64,000 nucleotides of DNA from Croceimicrobium sp965228705 (GCF_965228705.1 NZ_OZ245832.1:2666001-2730000), one strand, 5' to 3'; counted from the stretch's first letter, positions 26,201 through 35,337 are shown. Numbers and translations are program-made. Notes: a model not told the origin generated them from the sequence alone.

Positions 26201-26627
26201 TGAGGTCGATATCCAATACCACCGGATCCTGATCCAGGTCAGAGGGTAAATCGCTCATTGCGCGATCCACCGCATCCTTTACATCCTGGAGGGCTTTTTC
26301 GGTATCAACATCGATGTTAAATTCCACATTTATGATGGACACATCCTGCACCGACTCCGAATTGAGGTTTTTGATACCATCCACCGATTTAATCTCTTTC
26401 TCGAGCGGACGGGAAATCAGGTTCTCAATATCTTGAGGGGTGTTTCCCGGATACGGCGTTTGCACGTAAATCAATGGGAATACAATCTCCGGAAAAGACT
26501 CCTTGGGCATAGTAATGTAGGAGAACACTCCGAAGAGGATCAACAGCGCCGAAAGTATAAAGACGCTGATGCTATTTTTAAGGGCTAGCGTACTAAGCCC
26601 GAAGTTTCGACTGGTGTTTGTTGCCAT
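23211..26627 (-). CDS. RND-family efflux pump, inner-membrane permease
   Basis: 1138 residues, of AcrB/MexB-like (HAE) type. It drives proton-coupled export across both membranes with its adaptor and outer-membrane partners. The N-terminal membrane helix is followed by periplasmic porter segments (FPLIYVQTPYPGNTPQDIEN), the helix 4 motif LVDNAIVTIENIYRL with proton-relay acids, a second helix bundle and an extra hydrophobic stretch near residues 520-560. Gene order is tetR-tolC-mfp-rnd. The substrate cannot be told from sequence. Confidence 0.93.
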   Translation of the reverse strand: MATNTSRNFGLSTLALKNSISVFILSALLILFGVFSYITMPKESFPEIVFPLIYVQTPYPGNTPQDIENLISRPLEKEIKSVDGIKNLNSESVQDVSIINVEFNIDVDTEKALQDVKDAVDRAMSDLPSDLDQDPVVLDIDLSRIPILNINLSGDYSIDDLVDYAELLQDEIEELGEISEATITGDKEKEVQINVDMPKMQENKLSFNDVQNALAAENINIGAGDILLGKTRRSIRTDAEFTSMDEIRNVIVKHENDNIVYLKDIADVAFTYKEVESMARLDGESVVSLNVIKKGGENLLDATDKIREIIKTAKKSLLPKDLRITITNDQSTQTRNQIANLENSIISGVILVTLTLLFFLGLRNATFVGLSIPFSMFISFLVLSAAGVTLNFIVLFSLILALGMLVDNAIVTIENIYRLYAEEGLSAWEASRQGVGEIAVPIISSTATTLAAFFPLLFWDSIIGEFMGYLPRTLIIVLGSSLFVALVINPVIAASFIKNQDFEADKNHRKALIWFAIFLVLGVLAHMASNTILGNLLLAISFGVLAFTYALNPLSAWFQLVLLPRVENFYARTLAYSLRKWRPAAIIIGTIFLMFFSINFYFGTNPKLVDFPENEPNYINVFVELPLGTDVLATDSIAQRVESELNTILVPYQDLVKSVVTNVGAETASQNEFGGGGQNTPNKARITVSFVEYEYRNEVSTSAIQREVTQKLNNWLPGVTISVEKEQNGPPTGRPINIEITGSEFDMLIATADDVKKVVDAAEIPGIEGLQIDLETNKPEMLVRIDRDRAGRLGVSTQQIAMVLRTALYGSEASKYKEGEDDYPIEVRLKKDYRYDVASLMNQFVTFRSQASGQIVQVPISAVTSYEFVSSYNSIKRKDSERLITVYSNVVEGFNETEINNEIKEVLKDYKLPEGYDLKFTGSQQEQQESAEFLTRAMLIAVSLIFIILVSQFNSALKPFIIILTVLFSTIGVFLGLGIFQMEFVVIMTGIGIVSLAGIVVNNGIVLIDFIELSRARMREEKQLQEGEVLDDSSLVYAIELGGKTRLRPVLLTAITTVLGLLPLAVGLNIDFIGLLDGRGANIYFGGDNAVFWSPMAWTVIFGLVFATFLTLIVVPVMYLVLERLNRIVRSWFGRSSN

Positions 26628-26640
26628 AGTAGTTTTCGAA

Positions 26641-27771
26641 TTACTGGATCTCTACCTCCTGTCCTTCGTTTACAGAATTAGCCCCAACCACAATCACTTG
26701 CTCTCCGGCTGTCAGGCCTTCAATAATCTCGGCATCCTCTCCAAAAGAGCGACCGATTTGAACATAGCGTTTGCGAGCAATTGGCTTGGCTTCTGTTTTA
26801 TCAATTAGGTATACATAATCCCCGTTCAAATCTTTACGAATCGCCATCGAAGGCAATACCAAAGCATTGGGGTTTTCGTAATCTTTCAGTTTAATTTCTG
26901 CCAAAAGATTAGGCTTGATCAAAGCATTGTTGTTTTTCAATCCTACTTTGATGGTGAAGCTGCGGTTCTCAGGATTGATGTACTGACTGGCGAAGATCAC
27001 TTTCTCTCCTTGCTTCAAACCTAAAGCGGGAATGCTTACTTCTACAGAATCTCCCACTTTAACCGCTTTCAAATAGCTTTCAGAGATATCGGTTTCGAGT
27101 TCCAAATTGCTTAGATCAACCACGCGCGCTACCGGGGTACCGGCACCCACAAATTCACCTTTGTTTACACGGATCACGTCTAAGCTACCGTTTACCGGAG
27201 CTTTAACAAAAGTGTGCTCATACTGGGCCCGGGCTTGCTTTACGCGGTTTTCGGCTGCCTGGAAATTAGTCTTAGCATTAAGGTACTCGATTTCGGAACC
27301 AATGCTGTCTTTCCATAAATTCTCACGACGCTCGAAGGTGGTTTTCGCTAATTGATAAGCTGCTTCCGCCTCTTTCAATTGACCTTCGATGAAATCACTT
27401 TCTAAACGTAGGATGGTCTGCCCCTTAGAAACACGATCGCCTTCTTCGGCATTTACGGAAACTACGCGACCATTTCCTTCGGCACTTAATAGTACATTCT
27501 CCTTAGAGCTAACCGTAGCACTAAGTCGTACATAATGACGGAAAGTTTGATTTGCCATGGTACGCACTTCAACCGGAGTTAAAGAGGCTTCTACCACATG
27601 AGTGGTATCCAGACGTTCAATTTGGGCCTGAATGCTATCGATCTCAGTTTGTAAACCTTTTATTGCGGTTTCCTTTTCCTTTAAGCTCGCTTGAAGAGCG
27701 GCGAGATCCTTAGGCGATTGACCGCAGGAGGCCAAAATCGCGAAAATGAATAAGATGCTTAATTTTTTCAT
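26641..27771 (-). CDS. RND efflux periplasmic adaptor lipoprotein
   Basis: 376 residues. A lipoprotein signal with Cys16 (LASC) is followed by a coiled-coil stretch (about 25-55), a split biotinyl-lipoyl domain (GNGRVVSVNAEEGDRVSKGQ), an alpha-hairpin and beta-barrel segments (YINPENRSFTIKVGL). It links the permease, 13 bases downstream, to the TolC-like channel. The coiled coil directly after the lipid anchor is longer than usual. Confidence 0.93.
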   Translation of the reverse strand: MKKLSILFIFAILASCGQSPKDLAALQASLKEKETAIKGLQTEIDSIQAQIERLDTTHVVEASLTPVEVRTMANQTFRHYVRLSATVSSKENVLLSAEGNGRVVSVNAEEGDRVSKGQTILRLESDFIEGQLKEAEAAYQLAKTTFERRENLWKDSIGSEIEYLNAKTNFQAAENRVKQARAQYEHTFVKAPVNGSLDVIRVNKGEFVGAGTPVARVVDLSNLELETDISESYLKAVKVGDSVEVSIPALGLKQGEKVIFASQYINPENRSFTIKVGLKNNNALIKPNLLAEIKLKDYENPNALVLPSMAIRKDLNGDYVYLIDKTEAKPIARKRYVQIGRSFGEDAEIIEGLTAGEQVIVVGANSVNEGQEVEIQ

Positions 27772-27793
27772 GGTTTATTTGAAGAGCTTAAAA

Positions 27794-29137
27794 TTATTGG
27801 CCCAATGCGTATTCCAGGGCTTCTTTGGCGTTGAGGACGTTTAAAATTGCGTTGATATAATTGCGTTCGGCTTCGAGGTATTGATTCTCGGCCTGCGTTA
27901 ATTCGAGGCTACTAGCCAAACCTTCTTTGTATTTGCGAAGGGTACGGTCGCGTACTTTTTCACTTAAAGTGCGATTGCGCATCTGATTACTCAAATTATC
28001 CAGGGCAAAGTCGTAATCGCTTTGCGCTTGATGAAACTGTAATTCCAATTGACTTTCGGTAGCCGTTTTTGCCAGGCGGATGCGTTCCAAATCGATCTTC
28101 GCTTTTTGCACCCGAGCGGTTCGTCCCAGGCCGGTAAAAATATTCCAGCTTAAGCTTGCGCCGATGGTGGTTCCTGGAATCCAATAGGTATCGAAACTAA
28201 AAGCATCGCTGGCCTGATTCGAGAAATTACTCTGGCTATGTGTTACAAAACCACTTAAGGTAGGGAAGTACTTCGCTCTTTCATTGGCCAATTGAAGGCT
28301 GGCGCCTTTCTCCTGGCTCAAGAGATTACGGAAGCTGATATGCTTATCTACCTGAAAAGGGTTTTGAGCTAAAGTCGCATCCGAACGAACGGGATTTATT
28401 ACTTCTTCCAAGCTGGAGCTCAGAGTGATTTCTTCTTCCAAAGAAATACCCATATTAAACTTGAGTAATTGATAAGCCAGCTTTACCTGACGCTCTGCAT
28501 TATTCACATTGTTCTGTAAATTATTGTAGAGCAGTTCCATTTGGCTCACATCCTGATCTTCTACAAAACCGTTTTCAAAAAGTTTTTGGGTTTCATCAAA
28601 ATTGGATTTAACGGTCTCCAGATTGGCTTTTAGAATTTCCAGGGTTTCTTCTGCTACCAGGGCACCATAATAACTTTGAGCAGTGTTTCGGCGGGCATTA
28701 ATTTCTGCCTCTTCACGCTCCAAAGCTTTGGTTTCTTTTACCACGCGGGTAGCCTGTAAAGCCACGAAGTAAGAACCATCAATTAAAAGTTGACTCAATT
28801 GCAGCTGAGCCTGGTTTTGATGAGCCACCCCAAAAGCCACATAAGCGATATCATCTTCACCCGCATTAGGGTTGAAGAATTGCGCCGGAATAGGCTGTTT
28901 AGGAACCTGAGCATTATAGCTATAACCAAAAGATCCTGAAATTTGGGGCAAACCCATCGCAGCAGTTTCCTTAATGGTTTTCCGGGCCTTTTCGTAATCC
29001 AGAACTTTATCCTGAACCGTATACGAATTCCGGGCGGCATAATCCTGGGCCTCCTGAAGTGAAAATTGCTTGGCCTCTTGCTGTGCCCATAAAGGCGCAC
29101 TTATAAGGGCTAATCCAAGCACCAGGTGTTTTTTCAT
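27794..29137 (-). CDS. TolC-family outer-membrane channel
   Basis: 447 residues. A cleavable signal peptide (MKKHLVLGLALISAPLWAQ) is followed by two repeats of the outer-membrane efflux fold with long amphipathic helices (for example QAQSDYDFALDNLSNQMRNR). It forms the outer-membrane duct of the pump. It overlaps the tetR stop by 4 bases and is followed by the adaptor after 22 bases. Confidence 0.93.
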   Translation of the reverse strand: MKKHLVLGLALISAPLWAQQEAKQFSLQEAQDYAARNSYTVQDKVLDYEKARKTIKETAAMGLPQISGSFGYSYNAQVPKQPIPAQFFNPNAGEDDIAYVAFGVAHQNQAQLQLSQLLIDGSYFVALQATRVVKETKALEREEAEINARRNTAQSYYGALVAEETLEILKANLETVKSNFDETQKLFENGFVEDQDVSQMELLYNNLQNNVNNAERQVKLAYQLLKFNMGISLEEEITLSSSLEEVINPVRSDATLAQNPFQVDKHISFRNLLSQEKGASLQLANERAKYFPTLSGFVTHSQSNFSNQASDAFSFDTYWIPGTTIGASLSWNIFTGLGRTARVQKAKIDLERIRLAKTATESQLELQFHQAQSDYDFALDNLSNQMRNRTLSEKVRDRTLRKYKEGLASSLELTQAENQYLEAERNYINAILNVLNAKEALEYALGQ

Positions 29138-29748
29138 GATTGTGTTTTAGTAGTTGTCATTAGTTTTTCCTGCAAATAGGCGATCCCCTTGGCATTTGCC
29201 ACTCCGCGCACATGATAAATCAAGATTTCGCGCATGAGCTCGGGCATGCTCATTTGTTCAAATTCGGCAATGTCGGCTTCGGTCATTAGGCGAGCCCGAC
29301 TGTAGTATAAGAAAGCCACCACATCGTTATTCAGTTCTTCGCGAAACAAGCCCTCGCGCTTCCCTTGTTCGATATTAGCGTGCATCATTTTTAAAACCAT
29401 CTCACGCTTGCGGCCTTCCAATTTGGCGTACAATTCGGGGTAATAGCGTTCCAGCTGAAATTGCATGCTGTGATCATGCGCCTCAATATTGGCACACACC
29501 ACTTCGTCCATCGCAAAAAGCATATCAATAGCATTGCCTTCTGCTTTTAAGAGCTCAACCATGCGAGCACTTACTTGGTCCATTACCCGCTCCACTGCGC
29601 GCTCCACTAATTCTTCCTTGTTGGCAAAGTATTTATACAAGGTTTTCTTAGATACGCTCAGCTCCTTGGCAATGTCATCCATCGTTACCGGCCTTAAACC
29701 GTAACGCTGAAACATTTCATGGGCCTTCCCAATAATTTCAATCTCCAT
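29134..29748 (-). CDS. TetR/AcrR-family repressor of the efflux operon
   Basis: 204 residues from the ATG at 29748; ATG at 29757 is also possible (three residues more). The N-terminal helix-turn-helix is clear (RPVTMDDIAKELSVSKKTLYKYFANKEEL), and the C-terminal ligand-binding part is diverged, as is normal. The stop overlaps the TolC-like start, so it is the first gene of the efflux operon. A palindrome 44 bases upstream is a likely operator for autoregulation. The inducing ligand is unknown. Confidence 0.9.
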   Translation of the reverse strand: MEIEIIGKAHEMFQRYGLRPVTMDDIAKELSVSKKTLYKYFANKEELVERAVERVMDQVSARMVELLKAEGNAIDMLFAMDEVVCANIEAHDHSMQFQLERYYPELYAKLEGRKREMVLKMMHANIEQGKREGLFREELNNDVVAFLYYSRARLMTEADIAEFEQMSMPELMREILIYHVRGVANAKGIAYLQEKLMTTTKTQS

Positions 29749-29791
29749 TGTCTCCATAACGGCGGCAAAACTAGGAAACAAATTGCACGCG

Positions 29792-29816
29792 GAAACTATT
29801 TTGTATAAAAAGTTTC
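29792..29816. promoter_or_regulatory. Candidate TetR-type operator
   Basis: A 25-base near-palindrome centred on 29804 (GAAACT at 29792-29797, AGTTTC at 29811-29816, with TTT/AAA matches inside; 9 of 12 paired positions agree). It lies between tetR and asnS, upstream of the tetR start. Size and symmetry fit TetR dimers. Confidence 0.55.
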
Positions 29817-29893
29817 TTGGTGTTAAGGTTTCTTAAGTATAGGCCTGTTTGCAGTGGAAAATTTGTGAAATTTGCGGCCCAAACCGGAAGAGA

Positions 29894-31318
29894 ATGAGTT
29901 TATCCATTAAAGATATTTTACAGCAAAAACCTATTGGTACCACCCAAGAAGTGAAAGGCTGGGTTAGAACCTTTCGTAGCAATCGTTTTATTGCGCTTAG
30001 TGATGGTTCTACCATTAAAACATTGCAGCTAGTTGTTGACTTCGAAAACCTGGAAGAAGGCCTGCTAAAGAAAATCGCGACCGGTGCGGCTATTCGCGCT
30101 AAAGGCGATTTATTAGGCTCCCAGGGCAAAGGTCAGGACGTTGAAATTCAAGTACGGGAATTAGAAGTTTTAGGGGAAAGCAATCCGGAGGAGTATCCAT
30201 TGCAGCCCAAAAAACACTCCATGGAGTTCTTGCGTGATATCGCTCATTTGCGGATGCGTACCAATACCTTTGGTGCTGTAATGCGCATTCGTCATCACCT
30301 GGCTTATGCCGTGCATGACTACTTCCATAAAAAGCAATTCTTCTACCTGCACACTCCTATTATTACCGGTAGTGATGCCGAAGGGGCAGGGGAAATGTTT
30401 AATGTATCGGTACTCGATAAAAAGAATCCGCCTTTAACCGAAGAGGGCAAAATTGATTATAGCAAAGACTTCTTTGCCAAGGAAACCAACCTCACCGTAT
30501 CCGGTCAGCTGGAAGCCGAATTAGGAGCTATGGCCTTGTCTAAGGTTTATACTTTCGGACCAACTTTCCGGGCCGAAAACTCAAATACCTCACGTCACCT
30601 AGCAGAGTTTTGGATGATTGAACCCGAAGTGGCTTTCAATGATCTAAATGCCAATATGGATTTGGCGGAAGACTTCTTAAAGCATGTGATTCGCTATACT
30701 TTAGAAAACTGTGGTGATGATCTGGAATTTTTAGAAGGTCGCTTAAAGGATGAAGAAAAATCCAAACCCGAGAAAGATCGTAGCGAACCCCTGCGTGAAA
30801 AACTGCAATTTGTGGTGGACAATAACTTCCGCAGAGTAAGCTATACCGAGGCCATCGACATTCTTCGCAATTCGAAACCGAATAAGAAAAAACGTTTCAA
30901 TTACCTCATCAACGAATGGGGAGCAGATTTACAATCGGAGCACGAAAAATACCTGGTGCAACACTTCAATGCACCGGTAATCTTATTCGATTATCCGGCC
31001 AAAATTAAGGCCTTCTACATGCGTTTAAATGAGGATGAGAAAACCGTGCGTGCCATGGATATTCTCTTCCCCGGCATTGGTGAAATTGTAGGAGGATCGC
31101 AAAGGGAAGAACGCTACGATGTACTACGTGGTAAGATGAATGATTTCGGTATCGACGAGAAGGAATTAGACTGGTATCTCGATACCCGAAAATTTGGCAG
31201 CTGCGTACACAGTGGATTCGGATTAGGCTTTGAGCGTTTGGTATTATTCGTAACCGGAATGACCAATATTCGCGACGTAATTCCTTTCCCTCGTACTCCG
31301 GGCAACGCCGAATTTTAA
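29894..31318 (+). CDS. asnS: Asparaginyl-tRNA synthetase
   Basis: 474 residues. It charges tRNA-Asn. The start at 29894 (MSLSIKDILQQKPIG) is the family's; a TTG-started extension to 29849 is rejected. The N-terminal OB-fold anticodon-binding domain (KGWVRTFRSNRFIAL) is followed by the class II catalytic core (TFRAENSNTSRHLAEFWMIEPE, then GFGLGFERLV in motif 3). The AspRS-like flipping loop is AsnRS-type, as far as can be seen by eye. Confidence 0.96.
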   Translation: MSLSIKDILQQKPIGTTQEVKGWVRTFRSNRFIALSDGSTIKTLQLVVDFENLEEGLLKKIATGAAIRAKGDLLGSQGKGQDVEIQVRELEVLGESNPEEYPLQPKKHSMEFLRDIAHLRMRTNTFGAVMRIRHHLAYAVHDYFHKKQFFYLHTPIITGSDAEGAGEMFNVSVLDKKNPPLTEEGKIDYSKDFFAKETNLTVSGQLEAELGAMALSKVYTFGPTFRAENSNTSRHLAEFWMIEPEVAFNDLNANMDLAEDFLKHVIRYTLENCGDDLEFLEGRLKDEEKSKPEKDRSEPLREKLQFVVDNNFRRVSYTEAIDILRNSKPNKKKRFNYLINEWGADLQSEHEKYLVQHFNAPVILFDYPAKIKAFYMRLNEDEKTVRAMDILFPGIGEIVGGSQREERYDVLRGKMNDFGIDEKELDWYLDTRKFGSCVHSGFGLGFERLVLFVTGMTNIRDVIPFPRTPGNAEF

Positions 31319-31435
31319 GGCATTGGTCCTTTAAAATCGGGAGCTGGCACGCAGTTTGTTAAGCTTGAGCAAAAACGGCAAAATCTTTGATAGGTCGAGC
31401 CGCTTTTTCTTAACTTCACCCAGCCAAATTGCACC

Positions 31436-32896
31436 ATGCTTAAACAACAGCTCAACCAAAAATTACTGCAAAAACTCAGTCCGCAGCAGATTCAGCTCAT
31501 GAAGCTGATTCAGTTGCCTACCCTGGCTTTTGAGCAAAAAATTAAGGAAGAACTGGAAAGCAATCCCGCTTTAGAAGAAGGAAAGGAAGAAAGCGAAAAC
31601 GATAGCGAAGATCTCGAATTCGACAATCAGGAAAACGAAAGAGAAGAGGAGCGCATCGAGGCAGAAGACATCAACGTGGATGAGTATCTGAGTGATGATG
31701 AAATTCCTGACTATCGATTACAAGCCAATAATTATTCGCCCGACGATGAAGAAAGCAAGGTGCCCATTACGGGCGGCAAAAGCTTTCACGAATTTCTTCT
31801 GGAGCAATTAGGCACCTACCCCCTCGATGAGCAAGGACGGCAGATCGCCGAATATCTGGTTGGGAATATTGATGATGACGGTTATATCCGTCGCGAGCTA
31901 AGTGCCATTGTGGATGATCTTGCTTTTACCCAAAACATCTTTGTGGAGGAAGAGCAATTGGAGCGCTACCTAAAACTCATTCAAGCCCTGGAGCCTGCCG
32001 GGGTTGGCGCACGCAATTTGCGAGAATGCCTGATGATTCAACTACGTCAGGAAGAAAGTAGCTATCATCAAAGATTAGCGCTGGAAATATTGGAGGACTT
32101 CTTCGATGAGTTTACCAAAAAGCATTACGAAAAGTTGATCCAGCGGCTGGAATTGGATGAGGAGGATTTGCGATTAGCGATACTCGAAATTACCCGCCTA
32201 AATCCCAAACCCGGCAATAGCACCAGCAATAGCAATCGCGAAGTGCAAGTAGTGGTTCCCGATTTTACCCTCCGCATTGTAGAAGGCGAATTGGAATTGA
32301 CCTTAAATAGTCGCAATGCTCCGGAGCTAAATGTAAGTCGGGAGTACCGCGAAATGCTCGAGACTTACCGCCAAGGGCAAAAGGAAAACAAAGCACAAAA
32401 GGAAGCTGCCCTTTTTGTAAAGCAAAAATTAGATGGCGCCAAATGGTTTATCGAAGCGATCAAGCAAAGGCAGCAAACCCTGATGCTTACCATGGGGGCC
32501 ATCATGCAATACCAAAAAGACTATTTCCAAACTGGCGATGAGTTAAAGCTTCGCCCTATGATTCTCAAGGATATTGCCGATGAAATTGGAATGGACATTT
32601 CCACCGTATCGCGTGTCGCCAGCAATAAATATGTAAGCACTCCTTATGGAACCTTCCTGATCAAGGAGTTTTTCAGCGAAAGCATGAAGAATGATGCTGG
32701 TGAAGATGTAAGTACCCGCGAAATCAAGAAAATATTGGAGGTTTCCGTTTCTGAAGAAGATAAACGCAAGCCTCTTACCGATGATAAACTAGCCCAGCTT
32801 CTAAAAGACAAGGGCTACCCCATTGCCCGCCGTACCGTAGCTAAATACCGGGAACAACTGGATATTCCGGTAGCCCGTTTACGCAAGCAACTCTAG
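31436..32896 (+). CDS. rpoN: RNA polymerase sigma-54 factor
   Basis: 486 residues. The Gln-rich activator-interacting region (QQIQLMKLIQLPTLAFEQ) is followed by an acidic region II (about 45-95), the core-binding domain, an HTH (DIADEIGMDISTVSRVASNKY) and the RpoN box (ARRTVAKYRE) near the C-terminus. It directs transcription from -24/-12 promoters with AAA+ activators; none is encoded in this window. The stop abuts the start of the next gene with no gap. Confidence 0.97.
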   Translation: MLKQQLNQKLLQKLSPQQIQLMKLIQLPTLAFEQKIKEELESNPALEEGKEESENDSEDLEFDNQENEREEERIEAEDINVDEYLSDDEIPDYRLQANNYSPDDEESKVPITGGKSFHEFLLEQLGTYPLDEQGRQIAEYLVGNIDDDGYIRRELSAIVDDLAFTQNIFVEEEQLERYLKLIQALEPAGVGARNLRECLMIQLRQEESSYHQRLALEILEDFFDEFTKKHYEKLIQRLELDEEDLRLAILEITRLNPKPGNSTSNSNREVQVVVPDFTLRIVEGELELTLNSRNAPELNVSREYREMLETYRQGQKENKAQKEAALFVKQKLDGAKWFIEAIKQRQQTLMLTMGAIMQYQKDYFQTGDELKLRPMILKDIADEIGMDISTVSRVASNKYVSTPYGTFLIKEFFSESMKNDAGEDVSTREIKKILEVSVSEEDKRKPLTDDKLAQLLKDKGYPIARRTVAKYREQLDIPVARLRKQL

Positions 32897-33502
32897 ATGA
32901 ATATCCGCTTAGCCAAGTTTATCTCCATCCTCTTCCATCCAGCGATATACCCCTTGGTAGGTCTGTATTTTATTTTCGAATACCTGCCTTATCACTATCC
33001 AAGAAATGTGGTCCTCCTCTCTTTATTGATGGTGTTTTGCGGCACCTACCTCATACCGGTTTTAATTAGCATTCTGCTCTACCGCTTTCGCGTGATAAGT
33101 AGTTTAATGATGGAAAAGGCCAGCGATCGACGTTGGCCCTATACCATAGGGGCCTTGAGTTTTTTCCTCACCTCCCAACTCATTAAAAGTGCTGGTCTCG
33201 CAGCAGAAGCCCATCAATATCTGGCCGGAGCAGCCTATGTTATTCTGCTGCATTTAGTCTTACTCAGCTTTTTAAAATCCAGCGCCCATTTAGGTGGCCT
33301 GGGCGGTTTCTTAGGAATGCTGATGGCTGTGTCCGCCAAATACAGTCTCAATCTCTTACCTTTTATTGCCGGACTAATCTTAGTGGCTGGTATAGTAGCC
33401 TCAGCTCGCTTAAGTTTAAAGGCTCATGATGGCAAGGAGCTGGTTTTAGGCTTTAGTAGTGGCCTGCTCATAGTATTCAGTACGGTGTACTTCCTTCACT
33501 AG
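32897..33502 (+). CDS. PAP2-like integral membrane protein, degenerate active site
   Basis: 201 residues with five or six membrane segments. It carries echoes of the three phosphatase (PAP2) motifs: KASDRRWP in place of Kx6RP, SAHLGG in place of PSGH, and SARLSLKAHDGKELVLGFSSG in place of SRxxxxxHxxxD. The catalytic histidines are only partly kept, so activity is uncertain. It starts directly after the rpoN stop, in one transcript. Confidence 0.6.
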   Translation: MNIRLAKFISILFHPAIYPLVGLYFIFEYLPYHYPRNVVLLSLLMVFCGTYLIPVLISILLYRFRVISSLMMEKASDRRWPYTIGALSFFLTSQLIKSAGLAAEAHQYLAGAAYVILLHLVLLSFLKSSAHLGGLGGFLGMLMAVSAKYSLNLLPFIAGLILVAGIVASARLSLKAHDGKELVLGFSSGLLIVFSTVYFLH

Positions 33503-33582
33503 AACCATTCATTAAAAAACACCTCGGCCATAGCTAAAACCAATGGCCTATTAAAGGGCGAGGTCAGGCATTAGAAATTCGG

Positions 33583-33590
33583 TACTTTTG
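33583..33590 (+). promoter_or_regulatory. -7 element of lysS
   Basis: TACTTTTG is an exact TAnnTTTG match, 16 bases before the lysS ATG. No clear -33 TTG is visible at the right distance. Confidence 0.6.
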
Positions 33591-33606
33591 CGCGAAATTT
33601 CAGGTC

Positions 33607-35337
33607 ATGAGCCAACATCTTTCCGAACAGGAAATCCAAAGACGCGAATCGCTGGCCGCCTTAAGGCAGATGGGCATAGAGCCCTATCCTGCTGCACGTT
33701 ATGAGGCCAGTCATTTTTCAAGCTCCATTCTCGAAGGTTTCGAGAAATCGGAAGAAGCTGAAGAATGGAAACAGGTGAAGATTAGCGGGAGGATCATGAC
33801 GAAACGCATCATGGGAAAGGCTTCTTTCCTGGATGTGATGGATAGCAAAGGACGTATCCAGGTATACCTGAATCGCGATGTACTTTGCCCGGATGAGAAT
33901 AAGGATCTCTACAATATTGTTTTCAAACGTCACCTGGATATTGGTGACTTTATAGGCATCACCGGTAAGGTTTTCCGCACCCAAATGGGCGAGGTTACCA
34001 TTGAAGCCGATAGCCTGACAGTATTAAGCAAAAGCCTAAAACCTCTTCCTATCGTTAAGAAAGACGAAGAAGGAAATGTATACGATGCTTTTTCCGATCC
34101 CGAGCAACGCTACCGTATGCGTTATGTAGATTTAGTGGTTAATGACAAGGTAAAGGAAACCTTCGTTACCCGTACGCGCATTATTAATGCCATGCGGGAA
34201 TTCTTTAACCGCTTCGATTATCTAGAAGTAGAGACCCCCATTTTACAGCCCATTCCCGGTGGTGCCGCAGCACGCCCTTTTATTACCCATCACAATGCGC
34301 TGAATATGCCATTGTACTTGCGGATTGCCAATGAACTTTATTTGAAACGTCTGATTGTAGGCGGTTTCGAAGGAGTTTATGAATTCGCCAAAGACTTCCG
34401 TAATGAAGGTATGGACCGCACTCACAATCCGGAGTTTACCGTAATGGAAATCTATGTAGCCTATAAAGACTACTTCTGGATGATGGACTTTACCGAGCAA
34501 ATGCTGGAGCATGTGGTGAAATCCGTGCATAAGGGTAATACCACCGTAAGTCTGAGTGGCAAAGAAATCAGCTTTAAAGCGCCTTTCCCAAGGGTAAGCA
34601 TGCGTGAGGCTATTTTGGAGCATACCGGCTTTGATATTGATGGTAAGAGCGAAGACGAATTACGTGCAGCTTGCGCTGATTTAGGTATTGAAACCGACCC
34701 CAGTATGGGCAAGGGCAAATTGATTGATGAGCTCTTTGGTGAGAAATGTGAGCCCAATTATATCCAACCCACCTTTATTACCGACTATCCGGTAGAGATG
34801 TCGCCTCTTTGTAAAAAGCACCGCGATAATCCTGAATATACCGAGCGATTTGAGCTGATGATTAATGGTAAAGAAGTGGCCAATGCCTATTCGGAGCTTA
34901 ATGATCCTATTGATCAACGCGAACGTTTTGAACAGCAATTACGCTTAAGCGAGAAAGGCGATGATGAGGCGATGTTTATCGATCAGGACTTTTTACGTGC
35001 CCTGGAATACGGTATGCCTCCAACCTCAGGAATGGGAATTGGCATTGATCGCTTAACCATGATGCTAACCGATAATGCCTCTATCCAAGAAGTACTCTTC
35101 TTCCCACAGATGAAACCAGAGAAGAAAGCCGAAAAGAAAGTAGAGCTTGCCGATAATGAAAAAGCCATTTTTGAAATCTTGAAAGAGAAAGAGGAAATGG
35201 ATCTGGAAGAATTAAAATCGGCTGTGGCTTTGTCTAACAAACAATGGGACAAAGGCCTTAAAGGATTAGCCAAGCATGGCCTAACCCAGGTTAATAAAAC
35301 AGAGGCCGGATTGCGTATTGCCATTAAAGCCTCTTAA
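33607..35337 (+). CDS. lysS: Lysyl-tRNA synthetase (class II) with C-terminal extension
   Basis: 576 residues against about 500 for E. coli LysS. The OB-fold anticodon-binding domain is followed by the class II core (motif 2 FRNEGMDRTHNPEFTVMEIY, motif 3 GMGIGIDRLTMML). After residue 507 comes a Lys-rich linker and a 65-residue helical extension (LSNKQWDKGLKGLAKHGL) that resembles a small winged helix. The same kind of tail is, as I recall, common in Bacteroidota enzymes; its role is not known to me. Confidence 0.96.
   Translation: MSQHLSEQEIQRRESLAALRQMGIEPYPAARYEASHFSSSILEGFEKSEEAEEWKQVKISGRIMTKRIMGKASFLDVMDSKGRIQVYLNRDVLCPDENKDLYNIVFKRHLDIGDFIGITGKVFRTQMGEVTIEADSLTVLSKSLKPLPIVKKDEEGNVYDAFSDPEQRYRMRYVDLVVNDKVKETFVTRTRIINAMREFFNRFDYLEVETPILQPIPGGAAARPFITHHNALNMPLYLRIANELYLKRLIVGGFEGVYEFAKDFRNEGMDRTHNPEFTVMEIYVAYKDYFWMMDFTEQMLEHVVKSVHKGNTTVSLSGKEISFKAPFPRVSMREAILEHTGFDIDGKSEDELRAACADLGIETDPSMGKGKLIDELFGEKCEPNYIQPTFITDYPVEMSPLCKKHRDNPEYTERFELMINGKEVANAYSELNDPIDQRERFEQQLRLSEKGDDEAMFIDQDFLRALEYGMPPTSGMGIGIDRLTMMLTDNASIQEVLFFPQMKPEKKAEKKVELADNEKAIFEILKEKEEMDLEELKSAVALSNKQWDKGLKGLAKHGLTQVNKTEAGLRIAIKAS

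Noticed and set aside
33526..33548. GGCCAT/ATGGCC hairpin after the PAP2-like gene
   Set aside because: No T run follows on the plus strand and only a distant A run is present for the minus strand, so I do not call it a terminator.
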